Below are positions 8,876 to 17,646 of a stretch of DNA of 64,000 nt, piece by piece (the first letter of the stretch is position 1; the number at the start of each line of letters is the position of its first letter). Made by a program: the position numbers and the translations under genes. The stretch comes from Bacteroides uniformis (GTDB taxonomy: Bacteria; Bacteroidota; Bacteroidia; Bacteroidales; Bacteroidaceae): assembly GCF_025147485.1 (NCBI RefSeq), contig NZ_CP102263.1, positions 3,175,501 through 3,239,500 of the forward strand, read 5' to 3'. The notes below the pieces were generated by a model. That model saw only the letters and a program-made list of their open reading frames with translations. It did not search any database and was not told where the DNA came from.

Positions 8876-9649
8876 CTATTGAATCAGTTCCAGTATCTCA
8901 TCAATAATCTCGTTCAGGTTGCTGCCCCTCACCAGTGCCTTGTCCGCCGGAAAGATAGTCGAGCGGAACAGCGCCTTGTGCCCGGCGGACAACTCCCGCC
9001 GGAACCGCTTGCTGTCCGGCAGGAAAGTCTTCAGTACCGACAACCCCAAGTCACGGATCACCTCCTCATACACATCGTACAGTTCCGACTTCTCCCGTCC
9101 GTCCACCATGTTCCAGAGCAGGTGCATCCCTTGGATTTTCGACTTCCCCGTAGTAATCAGCGTATCGTTCAGCACCACCACGAAGCGGAGCGTGCTCTCC
9201 ATCACCACCCGGTCAGCCGATATAGGGGAGAAGATATAGTCCATCCGTGCCAGTGTGCGCACCACGCCGCCGTTGTTGATAGTTCCCGGCAGGTCAAAGA
9301 AGATAAAGTCAAAGTCCGTGTCCGCCAGTTCTGCAGCTCTCGTCACCGCATCCTCCGGTGTGCTCTCGATCACCGGATACGCCTTCTTTTTCAGTCGTTG
9401 CACCTGCTCGTATGCCATCCGCTTGTAGTACGGATCGTCCATTGCCATTTTCAGGTCACGTTCCCGCATCTCCACGATGCTGTGTTGCGGATAGTCACAG
9501 TCCACCACGGCAACATTATAATCCATTACATAGTGCAGGTAACTTGCCACCAATACGGTCAGCGTTGTTTTACCGGCTCCTCCCTTTTGGGTGGAGAAAG
9601 CGATGTACTTCGGTTCCTTTTTCATACGTTCAATTTTTAAATCGTTCAT
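8876..9649 (-). CDS. traA: ParA-family ATPase TraA
   Basis: A 257-residue (or 249 from the second Met at 9625) MinD/ParA ATPase. The deviant Walker A QKGGAGKTT lies at about residues 21-29, Walker A' VVDCDYPQ near 48-55 and the FIFFDLPG switch near 113-120. It is the first gene of the tra operon, as in other Bacteroides conjugative elements. ParA proteins position DNA or protein cargo on the nucleoid; here it may help segregate or localise the excised ICE together with the DUF3408 partner downstream. The upstream 600 bases hold the oriT region. Confidence 0.92.
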   Translation of the reverse strand: MNDLKIERMKKEPKYIAFSTQKGGAGKTTLTVLVASYLHYVMDYNVAVVDCDYPQHSIVEMRERDLKMAMDDPYYKRMAYEQVQRLKKKAYPVIESTPEDAVTRAAELADTDFDFIFFDLPGTINNGGVVRTLARMDYIFSPISADRVVMESTLRFVVVLNDTLITTGKSKIQGMHLLWNMVDGREKSELYDVYEEVIRDLGLSVLKTFLPDSKRFRRELSAGHKALFRSTIFPADKALVRGSNLNEIIDEILELIQ

Positions 9650-9935
9650 TATTCAATTCATTATCTCAATATTTCCTTATCTCTTTACGTCATCCTTTCC
9701 CTGTTTCCGTGTAGCATTGCATCACCACTGTACCGTTTCATCATGGAAGAACTTCTCCGTTTCACCACTGACGAACTTCATCATTTCCATACGTCAGTAC
9801 GACAATGCTTCACTACAACAGCACGTCAGTACATCACCATTGGAGAACATCACCGCCTCACTGTTTCCGTGCCTCAAAAGAATGGCAGCGCAAATAAACG
9901 ACTAATTGAACTCCCCTGTATCACTTTGAAAATCA

Positions 9936-9974
9936 GTGGCATCAACTGGCACCAAAGTGGCACCGAGTGGCACC
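9936..9974 (+). repeat. 39-bp GTGGC iteron array, copy B
   Basis: Four units with TGGC cores starting at 9937, 9947, 9958 and 9968 (spacing 10, 11, 10 bp). It lies in the non-coding gap between traA and mobA, about 95 bases before the first oriT-like hairpin. The last unit is followed by GTTACGGG, close to GTTACCGG after copy A. The position suggests a partition or relaxosome accessory site. Confidence 0.75.
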
Positions 9975-10069
9975 GTTACGGGTTCTTCCGCCCGTTTCCG
10001 TCCCCCTAACTTTGCATCGTTAAGCAGTCCGGGTTGCAACCGCCGCCCTTGCCGTCTGTCGCTAACCCT

Positions 10070-10166
10070 AATCTGACCGGGTACGGTCAGATTTTTATGT
10101 TCACCCGAACATAGCAAGCTGTGTTTTTTGCTGCACGAAACAAGTTCTGCCGCAAAAAACGCTTGC
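10070..10166. other. Candidate oriT: three consecutive inverted repeats
   Basis: Three hairpins lie directly upstream of the mob genes. The first is a perfect 9-bp inverted repeat (AATCTGACC / GGTCAGATT, 10070-10093) followed by Ts. The second is ATGTTC-accc-GAACAT (10097-10112). The third is a 15-bp pair, GCAAGC plus GTTTTTTGC at 10114-10131 with a 3-base bulge, against 10152-10166. Clustered inverted repeats beside relaxase genes are typical of origins of transfer. The nick site is not identifiable by eye. The first hairpin could also end leftward or rightward transcripts. The rest of the 9650-10284 gap shows no gene apart from the iteron array. Confidence 0.5.
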
Positions 10167-10284
10167 CCCTTTTCCGATGGAGAAAGGGGAACAATTACCT
10201 CCGAAGTCGGTAATTGTGGGGAGAGAGTGGCAGGGCGTAGCTACTCCGCCGGGCTGTCATTGTACCACTAAAAAAATCGTATGT

Positions 10285-10716
10285 ATGAATGATGAAAAAG
10301 AAAAAAGCCGCCGCAAGGGTGGCAGAAATCACAAGACCAACCCCGCCGTTTACCGCTACACGGTCAACTTCGATGCCGTCGAACACGCCCGTTTCCTTAC
10401 ACTTTTCGAGCAGTCCGGCTTGCGCTCTATGGCACAGTTCATTGCCGCCCGTGTCTTCTCCGAAGAATTTCGGGTAGTCCGTACCGACCGTGCCGCGCTC
10501 GAATACGTCGCCAAGCTCACCGCATTGTACCAGCAGTTCCGTGCCGTGGGCGTCAATTACAATCAGGCGGTGAAGGAACTCCACGTCCATTTCTCCGAGA
10601 AAAAAGCCCTCGCCATGCTTTACCGATTGGAGAAATCCACACTGGAACTGATAGAGTTGAGCCGTAAGATTGTCGAACTGTCCAATACCTTTGAGAGCCG
10701 ATGGTTGCGAAAATAA
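10285..10716 (+). CDS. mobA: Mobilization protein MobA (relaxosome accessory)
   Basis: A 143-residue basic protein from the ATG at 10285 (MNDEKEKSRRKGGRNHK), chosen over the upstream ATG at 10177 because the intervening codons look non-coding. The centre resembles a ribbon-helix-helix/MobC-type accessory protein: FDAVEHARFLTLFEQSGLRSM, then a helical region with GVNYNQAVKEL, a motif common in relaxosome proteins. It overlaps mobB by 16 bases. Its likely task is to bind oriT and help the relaxase nick. Confidence 0.85.
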   Translation: MNDEKEKSRRKGGRNHKTNPAVYRYTVNFDAVEHARFLTLFEQSGLRSMAQFIAARVFSEEFRVVRTDRAALEYVAKLTALYQQFRAVGVNYNQAVKELHVHFSEKKALAMLYRLEKSTLELIELSRKIVELSNTFESRWLRK

Positions 10717-11957
10717 GTACCGGACAATCCCTTTACGGTGCCCTTGCCTACAACCAGGACAAGGTGGACGAAGGTCATGCCCGTGTGCTTGCCGCCAATC
10801 TCGTCCTGCAACCCGAAGACGGGCAGTTCCGCATCGGCGACTGCATGGACGACTTCCGGCGGTGGATGCCGTCCCACTACCGGACGGAGAAGCCCGTTAT
10901 CCACATCTCCCTCAATCCGCACCCCGACGACGTGCTCACCGACGAACAGCTCACGGCCATCGGCGAAGAATACATGCGTAAATTGGGATATGGCGACCAG
11001 CCCTATCTGATTTTCAAGCACGAGGACATCGAGCGCAGGCACATCCATATCGTCAGCCTCCGGGTGGACAGCACCGGCAGGAAGATCAACGACAGCAACG
11101 AGTACCGCCGCAGCAAGGCAATCACCGAAGAACTGGAACAGAAGTACAACCTCCATCCGGCGGAAGGACAGAAACAGGGCGACGACTGGCAGCTCACCGC
11201 CGTGGACAGCAGCAAAGGCAACCTGAAAAAACAGATCGCCAATGTAGTGAAACCCCTCTTGAAGATGTACCGCTTCCAGTCCGTGGGCGAGTTCCGAGCC
11301 TTGCTTTCCCTGTACAACATAAGTATGGACGAAGTCAAAGGCGAAGTCGACGGCCGCCCTTACCACGGCATCGTGTACTCCGCATTGGACAAGGACGGCG
11401 AAAAGACCGGCACACCGATCAAGTCCTCCGTCCTCGGCAAGACCACCGGCATTGCCGCCATCGAAAAACAGATGCAGCAGTCCGCCACGGCAATCCGGGA
11501 CAAGCAGCTCAAAGAGCGTACCCGCCGCATCGTTTCCGCCGCCATGCAGCGCACCCGGACAGAGTCCGCTTTCCGCAGGGAACTCTCCGCACAGGGCATC
11601 GACCTCGTATTGCGTCGCAACGAAGACCACCGTATCTATGGCGTTACCTTCATCGACCACCATAGCCGGGTAGTCCTGAACGGCTCCCGTCTGGGCAAAG
11701 ACTTCTCCGCGAATGTCTTCAACGAATATTTCAGCAGCGGAGAGGAACCGCAACCGCAGCAGGAACAGCCAACCGTCACCGGCAACCATACCGGACAGCG
11801 ACCATCAGCAGATACTCGCACCGGTACGACTGCCGCAACATCCGCCGACGGCGGTCTGCTTTCCCTTTTCTCTCCCGACCCCGTACTGCCCGACCGCGAG
11901 CCTCCGCTTCCCCGGAAGCGCAGGAAGAAGCGTCGCCGTTACGGACGTCAGGACTAA
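10701..11957 (+). CDS. mobB: Relaxase MobB (MobP-type, HUH)
   Basis: A 418-residue relaxase. The N-terminal 150 residues show the relaxase fold: an early KISTGQSLYGALAYNQDKV segment, HISLNPHPDD near residue 71-80, and the metal-binding HIHIVSLRVD block near 112-121 (HUH-like HxH). The C-terminal part is helical and basic and ends in a run of Arg/Lys. It should nick one strand at oriT and stay covalently attached through a Tyr. It is coupled to mobA by overlap and followed by mobC after 42 bases. Confidence 0.93.
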   Translation: MVAKISTGQSLYGALAYNQDKVDEGHARVLAANLVLQPEDGQFRIGDCMDDFRRWMPSHYRTEKPVIHISLNPHPDDVLTDEQLTAIGEEYMRKLGYGDQPYLIFKHEDIERRHIHIVSLRVDSTGRKINDSNEYRRSKAITEELEQKYNLHPAEGQKQGDDWQLTAVDSSKGNLKKQIANVVKPLLKMYRFQSVGEFRALLSLYNISMDEVKGEVDGRPYHGIVYSALDKDGEKTGTPIKSSVLGKTTGIAAIEKQMQQSATAIRDKQLKERTRRIVSAAMQRTRTESAFRRELSAQGIDLVLRRNEDHRIYGVTFIDHHSRVVLNGSRLGKDFSANVFNEYFSSGEEPQPQQEQPTVTGNHTGQRPSADTRTGTTAATSADGGLLSLFSPDPVLPDREPPLPRKRRKKRRRYGRQD

Positions 11958-11999
11958 CCCCATAACATATTGTATCACACTATTAAAATTCAAAATATT

Positions 12000-14015
12000 A
12001 TGTCACAAGAAGATGATTTAAGAGGATTGGCACGGGTGATGGATTTCATGCGTGCGTTGAGTATTCTGTTTGTAATAATCAATATCTATTGGTACTGTTA
12101 CCCCGCCATCAAGGAATGGGGGATAAACATCGGAGTGGTGGACAAGATACTGCTCAACTTCCACCGCACCGCCGGGCTGTTCACCTGGTCGCTCTACACC
12201 AAACTCTTTTGTGTGGTGTTCCTTGCCCTTTCCTGCATCGGCACCAAAGGAGTGAAAGAAGAAAAGATAAAATGGGTACATATAGGAGCAGTCCTTTCCG
12301 TGGGCTTTGTACTGTTCTTTTTCAACTGGTGGTTACTGGACATGCCCGTGTCGTTTGTCGTCCGCACCGCGTTCTATATCCTCACCCTTACCGTCGGCTA
12401 CCTCTGCCTTTTGGCGGCAGGCATCTGGATCAGCCGCTTGCTGAAGAACAACCTGCTCGATGACGTTTTCAATAATGAAAACGAGAGCTTCATGCAGGAA
12501 ACCCGGCTCATGGAAAATGAATATTCCGTCAATCTCCGCACCCGTTTCTTCTACAAGAAGAAATGGAACGACGGATGGATCAATGTTGTCAACGTTTTTC
12601 GTGCGAGCATCGTATTAGGAACACCGGGCAGCGGCAAATCCTTCGCCGTGGTCAATTCCTACATCAAACAGCAGATTGAAAAAGGCTTCGCGATGTTCAT
12701 CTACGACTTCAAGTTTCCCGACCTTACCACCATTGCCTACAACCACCTGCTCACCCATCAGGACGGCTACAAGGTCAAGCCGCAGTTCTACATCATCAAC
12801 TTCGACGACCCCAGCCGCAGCCACCGGTGCAATCCGCTGAACGCCCGGTTCATGACCGACATCTCCGATGCCTACGAAAGTTCGTACAATATCATGTTGA
12901 ACCTCAACCGTTCATGGGCGGCAAAGCAGGGCGACTTCTTCGTCGAATCGCCCACCATCCTGTTTGCCGCCATCATCTGGTTCCTCCGCATCTACAAGGA
13001 CGGACGGTACTGCACTTTCCCCCATGCCGTCGAGTTTCTCAACAAGCCCTACGAGCAGATTTTCCCCATCATGTCCTCTTATCCTGAATTGGAGAACTAC
13101 CTCAGTCCCTTCCTCGACGCATGGCTCGCCGGAGCCGCCGACCAGCTCATGGGGCAGATTGCATCCGCCAAAATTCCCTTGTCCCGTATGATTTCCCCCG
13201 CCTTGTATTGGGTCATGTCCGCCGACGAGTTCACCCTTGACATCAACAACCCCGATGCACCCAAAGTCCTCTGCATCGGCAACAACCCCAACCGGCAGGC
13301 AATTTACGGTGCCGCTTTGGGACTTTACAACAGCCGTATCATTAAGTTGGTCAATAAGAAAGGAATGTTGAAGAGTTCCATCATCATCGACGAGCTTCCC
13401 ACCATTTTCATCAAAGGGTTGGACAATCTGATAGCCACCGCCCGAAGCAACAAAGTCGCCGTACTTTTGGGCTTTCAGGACTTCTCCCAGCTCATCCGCG
13501 ACTATACCGACAAGGAGGCGAAAGTAATCATCAATACCGTCGGCAATCTCTTTTCCGGGCAGGTTGTCGGTGAAACCGCCAAGACGTTAAGTGAGCGTTT
13601 CGGCAAGATATTACAGAAACGGCAGAGCATGACCATCAACCGCAATGACAAGTCCACCTCCATCTCCACCCAGATGGACAGCATGATACCGCCCAGCAAG
13701 ATTTCCGGGCTGACGCAGGGCATGTTTGTCGGTTCCGTCGCCGACAACTTCTCCGAGCGCATCGAGCAGAAGATTTTCCATTGCGAGATAGTGGTGGATG
13801 CCGCTAAGATAGCCGAGGAAGAGAAGAGTTATCAGAAAATCCCCGTTATCACCAACTTCGTGGATGACAACGGAGTCGATCACATGCAGGAGATGGTACA
13901 GGCTAATTACAACCAAATCAAAGAAGATGTCCGGCAGATTGTCGCCGATGAATTGGAGCGTATCAAGAACGATCCCGCCCTCTGCCATCTGTTGGAATTG
14001 GGTAAGAAGGACTAA
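12000..14015 (+). CDS. mobC: Type IV coupling ATPase MobC (VirD4/TraG family)
   Basis: The start at 12000 (MSQEDDLRGLARVMDF) gives 671 residues. Several hydrophobic helices fill the first 150 residues, then the cytoplasmic motor domain follows with P-loop GTPGSGKSFAV near residue 212, a Walker B-like SSIIIDELPT near 463 and the QDFSQL motif near 496. This is the VirD4-like coupling protein that brings the relaxase-DNA complex to the mating pore. The mobABC order is usual for these ICEs. Confidence 0.94.
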   Translation: MSQEDDLRGLARVMDFMRALSILFVIINIYWYCYPAIKEWGINIGVVDKILLNFHRTAGLFTWSLYTKLFCVVFLALSCIGTKGVKEEKIKWVHIGAVLSVGFVLFFFNWWLLDMPVSFVVRTAFYILTLTVGYLCLLAAGIWISRLLKNNLLDDVFNNENESFMQETRLMENEYSVNLRTRFFYKKKWNDGWINVVNVFRASIVLGTPGSGKSFAVVNSYIKQQIEKGFAMFIYDFKFPDLTTIAYNHLLTHQDGYKVKPQFYIINFDDPSRSHRCNPLNARFMTDISDAYESSYNIMLNLNRSWAAKQGDFFVESPTILFAAIIWFLRIYKDGRYCTFPHAVEFLNKPYEQIFPIMSSYPELENYLSPFLDAWLAGAADQLMGQIASAKIPLSRMISPALYWVMSADEFTLDINNPDAPKVLCIGNNPNRQAIYGAALGLYNSRIIKLVNKKGMLKSSIIIDELPTIFIKGLDNLIATARSNKVAVLLGFQDFSQLIRDYTDKEAKVIINTVGNLFSGQVVGETAKTLSERFGKILQKRQSMTINRNDKSTSISTQMDSMIPPSKISGLTQGMFVGSVADNFSERIEQKIFHCEIVVDAAKIAEEEKSYQKIPVITNFVDDNGVDHMQEMVQANYNQIKEDVRQIVADELERIKNDPALCHLLELGKKD

Positions 14016-14030
14016 ACCCCTCAAAACAGG

Positions 14031-14063
14031 CAGGAGGAAAAAGCAAGTTACTTTTTCCTCCTG
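14031..14063. terminator. Hairpin between convergent mobC and rteC-like genes
   Basis: A perfect 13-bp inverted repeat CAGGAGGAAAAAG / CTTTTTCCTCCTG with a 7-base loop lies at the meeting point of the two convergent genes and overlaps the 3' end of the minus-strand gene. It probably stops transcription from both sides, though the T-tract is short. Confidence 0.6.
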
Positions 14064-14650
14064 TACAGTTTCTCGTCGTCCTTGTCCATCCTTTCCAGCA
14101 GGGCGTCCCTCATGCTGTCTATATAGGTGGTTCGGCTCTCCTGCACCCGTTCCCGCATGTTCACATAACAGCCCGACGGGTCTTTGATTTCTATCCCTAA
14201 CATCTTGCCGAAGTGCGCCGCCACCTCCTTGATGGTCACCTTGCCGTCATTGAAATTCTTCAGTGTGTCCGAGCCGTAGATAAACTCCATCAGATGGATG
14301 ACCTTTCCCGTCCATACAATCGGCGGCAGTGTTTCTTCTCCTTCTTCTTCCTCCGTTCCTTCCGCGTTCCCTTGCGTGCCGCCCTTTGCCCATTCGATGG
14401 CGGCGTCCACAAATGCGATGCCCCCGTTGGCGGACAGCTTGCCGCCCGTTTCCGTCCTCCTGTCCTCGATATGGATCAGCAGTGTCCGCAAATGATGCAG
14501 GGAAAAGTAGATGAATGTCACATTCTTTTCCTTCATGCAGAACTCATAAATCCGGTGGGTAAAATCACCTAACGCTTCTTCTAATTCCTCGCTTGTGGCA
14601 TCCCCTTGGGAGAGTAGCCGTATATAGGGTGTTGTCTTAAATTCCTCCAT
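14048..14650 (-). CDS. RteC-domain regulator
   Basis: A 200-residue protein whose C-terminal half (PPIVWTGKVIHLMEFIYGS onward, through VTIKEVAAHFGKMLGIEI and DSMRDALLERMDKDDE) matches the RteC domain of Bacteroides conjugative transposons. In CTnDOT, RteC activates excision; this protein probably plays a related regulatory part, though RteC-like proteins are diverse. The N-terminal half is helical with an acidic Glu/Gly linker at about residues 95-108. It faces mobC. Confidence 0.78.
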   Translation of the reverse strand: MEEFKTTPYIRLLSQGDATSEELEEALGDFTHRIYEFCMKEKNVTFIYFSLHHLRTLLIHIEDRRTETGGKLSANGGIAFVDAAIEWAKGGTQGNAEGTEEEEGEETLPPIVWTGKVIHLMEFIYGSDTLKNFNDGKVTIKEVAAHFGKMLGIEIKDPSGCYVNMRERVQESRTTYIDSMRDALLERMDKDDEKLYRRKK

Positions 14651-14751
14651 GTATGAAAATATCCGTAAATACCTATTTTGCTTTAAATTGGCTGCAAAGG
14701 TACGGATATTCCCGTTTCGGCATGTTACCGAAAATAATCATAAATTCATCA

Positions 14752-15609
14752 TTATTGCCCATGTTTTTTCCGCAGGTTCGTTGGGCTGTCGCCGAGGTTC
14801 GCCTTGCAGAAACGGTAGAATTGCTGGGGCGAGGCGAAGTTGAACTCCTCTATGATGTCATGGAAGGGGATATAGGGGAAAGAGAGCCGGTACAGGATAT
14901 GTTCCGAGCGTTTCTTCAGCAGCCATTGATAGACCGCCGTTCCGAACTCCTCCTTGAAGATACGCCGGAAGGTCGTTATTCCGTAGCCGCATAGGTCGGC
15001 AAGTTCCTGCGTGTCGTTGGCTTTCATGTAGTGCGCCAGTACGAGGCTCTTGAACGGCACCTCTTCCCCCGTCATCGGGTGGAAGAAGGCTTGCAGCTCT
15101 TCCGGTGTATAGTAGCGGCTGAACAGCCGGATCAGTTCCTTATGTTTCAGGTGCCATAGCTGTATATCCTCCGTGCCGTCCGTCAGATAATGGCGGATGC
15201 TTTCCATGAACAGCACGATAGCCTCGTGTGCCGGTAGCTTGCAGCAATAGGTGGTGGGGTTGCCGCCCTCTTCCTTCTTTTTGTGCGTGTACAGGTAGTT
15301 CAGTATGCAGTTTTCCGGACGGCAGACCGTGTTGTTGAAGGTATGGATCACCGCATGGGTATCTTCCAGTATCTCTCCCTGGCAGTCAGCCATGCGGGGT
15401 AGGAACAGGATGTCGCCCCCGTGCAGCATTTCTTTGCGGAACAGGCTGCTTGTCAGCCGTACTTCACCTTTCTGGCAGAATACGATGTAATTCATACCCT
15501 TGTCCGTATTGCTGAATGTTTCCCCTTTCCGGAAACTTCTCAATAGGAAATTACAGTTGTCCGGCGTTTCGTTGCAGGGCAGGTGATGATAGGTTTTCGT
15601 TTCATTCAT
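14752..15609 (-). CDS. AraC-family regulator at the end of the DGR operon
   Basis: 285 residues from the ATG at 15609 (MNETKTYHHLP). The frame is open further upstream but would overlap the previous gene. The N-terminal part looks like a cupin sensing domain (FCQKGEVRLTSSLFRKEMLHGGDILFLPR). The C-terminal 100 residues form the two-HTH AraC domain, ending with SPQQFYRFCKANLGDSPTNLRK. It is only 23 bases after the MutS-like gene, so it may be co-transcribed with the DGR. It may control the fimbrial-DGR operon or the ICE; ligand unknown. Confidence 0.82.
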   Translation of the reverse strand: MNETKTYHHLPCNETPDNCNFLLRSFRKGETFSNTDKGMNYIVFCQKGEVRLTSSLFRKEMLHGGDILFLPRMADCQGEILEDTHAVIHTFNNTVCRPENCILNYLYTHKKKEEGGNPTTYCCKLPAHEAIVLFMESIRHYLTDGTEDIQLWHLKHKELIRLFSRYYTPEELQAFFHPMTGEEVPFKSLVLAHYMKANDTQELADLCGYGITTFRRIFKEEFGTAVYQWLLKKRSEHILYRLSFPYIPFHDIIEEFNFASPQQFYRFCKANLGDSPTNLRKKHGQ

Positions 15610-15632
15610 AAATTGGATAGATGGATAAGGTA

Positions 15633-16091
15633 TTATTTGTTTTTCAGTTCTTTCTGGATGCCTGCCAGAAAGTTCAGTGCATCCAGTGGAGTGGTACACG
15701 ACAAGTCGTAGTCCATTATTTTCCGTTCCCATTCACGGGTGGGATTCTCCGGGACGGTTTTCTTCGTGTCTGCCGGTATGTCGTCTATCAGCGTGGCGTC
15801 TTCCGTGGCGTCCAGCCCCGCAAACTCCACCCATGTGTCCGTTTTCGCCAGTACCTTGCCGCCAGCCGCCGCAATGCGTTCCGCCACCGTCGGCAGGCTG
15901 TCCGCCGGGAATCCGGCGACCAGCACCTCCCGTCCGCCTTTCCTTGCCTTGCGCTTCACCCGGTAGTGCATCAGCCGTGCCAGTGCAAATGCGCCCGCAT
16001 CGTAGGCATGGAAGAACATGCCCACTTTCATCAGATAGAGGGTTTCGTTGCCGCCCTCTTCCTGCTTCCTTATCAGTTCTTGTTCCGTCAT
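15633..16091 (-). CDS. MutS-like accessory protein of the DGR
   Basis: A 152-residue protein from the ATG at 16091 (MTEQELIRKQEEGGN). The stretch LYLMKVGMFFHAYDAGAFALARLMHYRV is like the mismatch-recognition N-terminal domain of MutS (KxGxFFExYdxDA) but lacks the rest of MutS. Stand-alone MutS-like proteins are a known accessory class of diversity-generating retroelements. The start overlaps the reverse transcriptase stop by ATGA, so the two are translationally coupled. It may act in template recognition or in handling mismatches during cDNA integration; this is inference. Confidence 0.78.
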   Translation of the reverse strand: MTEQELIRKQEEGGNETLYLMKVGMFFHAYDAGAFALARLMHYRVKRKARKGGREVLVAGFPADSLPTVAERIAAAGGKVLAKTDTWVEFAGLDATEDATLIDDIPADTKKTVPENPTREWERKIMDYDLSCTTPLDALNFLAGIQKELKNK

Positions 16092-17377
16092 ACGGCTTCT
16101 TTCCTTATCAATTGATAACTTACGATTTCCCGCCGCATCTCCCGGCGCAGGCGGGCACGTGCGGTATATCGCTTTTTCAGCACCGTCTTTTCCAGATGTC
16201 CAGACACATACATCACCTTCCACCATTGCGGGGCGATGCCGCCTTCCAATAACAGCTTTTTCCGGATGTTATAGGTGGCGAAGTGCTTCATCTGTCCTAA
16301 GTACGAATTTACCGACGCCACGAACTGCTCGCCGTGCGTTTCCACATATCCCGGTTCTTGTGCCAGATGGTTGTAGTGCGCCAGCGTGTCACGGAAATAC
16401 CCCACCGTGCGGTTGCTGATGTACGTCCGTCCCGGTTTCACCACGCCGCCGATATATGGGATGCCCTTACTGTAATGTTGCAGGTACATCTTCCGGGGAT
16501 GCAGGGTCAGCCCGTTTGCCGCCAGCCATTCGCGGATGCGCTTACGCCTCTCCAGCAGGTATTCCTTGCTGGTATGCACCAGTGCCATGTCGTCCACATA
16601 CCGCCCGTAGAACGGTATGCCCCACAGCTCCGTAATCAGGTGGTCGAGCGGGCTCAGGAAGAAATTCCCCGACATCTGGCTCGTCAGGTTGCCGATGGGC
16701 AGCCCGTGCATCCCGTCCGAATGGAACAGGCTCTTGTCCCGTGGCAACCCTTTCCAGTGGCTCGCGGGACAGCGGCGGATGCAGTTCTTCTCCGGCCGGT
16801 TGAAGATCGTTTCGCGCAGCAGGTAGAGTAGCATCTCCAGGTCGTTCGCCCGGTAGGTTTCCCGCAGAAACTTCTCCATCCGCTCGTAAAGTAGCTTCTT
16901 GTGTATATCCATGAAGAACGAGCGGACGTCGAGCTTCATCACGTAGCAGTCCTTGGTGTAGTTCTCCGAACATTCCCGGACAAATTCCTCTACCCGGCGG
17001 ATGCCGTACAGTGTCCCTTTTTCTTTGCGGGTGCTGTAGCTGTCGTCTATAAATTCCGCTTCCAGCAGCGGCTCTATCTTGCGGGCGATCAGGTGGTGTA
17101 CCACCCGGTCGCGGAAGTCGGCGGCGAATACTTCCCGCTGCACCGGCTTGAATACAATGAAGGCGACAGAGCGGGAAGGCTTGTAGGTTCCGGCGTTGAT
17201 TTCACGCCACAACCGGATGCACTTCCGCTCATAGTCCGCCTCGAAGGCAAGGGCGTTATGCGTCCCCCGTTTCTTGCGACGGCAGGCGAAGTAAGCCTCA
17301 AAGACTTCCTCCAACGAGATGCCGCCCGTTTCTTCGGGAGCGAATAAGCTGTTTGTTTCCATTTTTTTTTGTTTCAT
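16088..17377 (-). CDS. DGR reverse transcriptase
   Basis: From the ATG at 17377 (or 17362) the protein has 429 (424) residues. The RT palm is complete: a SYSTRKEKGTLYGIRRVEEF block, KLDVRSFFMDI (first catalytic Asp), GLPIGNLTSQ, and the catalytic YVDD in FYGRYVDDMALVH. The LPIGNLTSQ motif, in place of the QGxxxSP motif of other RTs, is the signature of DGR reverse transcriptases. The frame is open upstream through the template repeat without a stop. The gene lies just downstream of the template repeat on the same strand, the standard DGR order. It copies TR RNA with adenine-specific errors, and the cDNA replaces the variable repeat of the lipoprotein gene at 18091-19644. Confidence 0.96.
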   Translation of the reverse strand: MKQKKMETNSLFAPEETGGISLEEVFEAYFACRRKKRGTHNALAFEADYERKCIRLWREINAGTYKPSRSVAFIVFKPVQREVFAADFRDRVVHHLIARKIEPLLEAEFIDDSYSTRKEKGTLYGIRRVEEFVRECSENYTKDCYVMKLDVRSFFMDIHKKLLYERMEKFLRETYRANDLEMLLYLLRETIFNRPEKNCIRRCPASHWKGLPRDKSLFHSDGMHGLPIGNLTSQMSGNFFLSPLDHLITELWGIPFYGRYVDDMALVHTSKEYLLERRKRIREWLAANGLTLHPRKMYLQHYSKGIPYIGGVVKPGRTYISNRTVGYFRDTLAHYNHLAQEPGYVETHGEQFVASVNSYLGQMKHFATYNIRKKLLLEGGIAPQWWKVMYVSGHLEKTVLKKRYTARARLRREMRREIVSYQLIRKEAV

Positions 17378-17389
17378 AGGTTTTAATGT

Positions 17390-17520
17390 AAAAGCCAAAG
17401 AAGAACGAACCCTATTGTTGTTGTCGTTGTTCTTATTGTCGTTGTTCACGTTGCCGTTGTTGAAATTCACGTACCACGCGTTGTTCGCCGGATTGTTGTT
17501 GTTCTCCGAACTCGACCAAT
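17390..17520 (-). repeat. DGR template repeat (TR)
   Basis: 131 bp aligned without gaps to the variable repeat at 18094-18224 (constant offset of 704). In the sense direction it is a string of AAC/AAT codons inside conserved flanks, so it would code an Asn-rich version of the target's C-terminus. There are 24 differences from the VR: 23 are at TR adenines and one at a TR guanine (17425). The 3' 25 bases in sense, up to the last codons coding RSSLAF, are identical to the VR and match the role of an initiation-of-homing segment. Confidence 0.95.
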
Positions 17521-17646
17521 TATTGTTATCAGTTTTGTCTTTACAAGAAGTCCACTTCCTGTCGATAACCCTTTTTCATTTTAAAACCGGCTCTCTCCGG
17601 TAAGCCTTGACCGACCGGACTCACGCCACAAAAAATATGCTTGCCT

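Noticed and set aside
10070..10093. Simple terminator of traA-side transcription
   Set aside because: Possible, but the clustering of three inverted repeats before mob genes favours an oriT function; kept as part of that feature.
10620..11789. Long minus-strand frame of 389 codons opposite mobB
   Set aside because: Shadow frame; mobB has the relaxase motifs.
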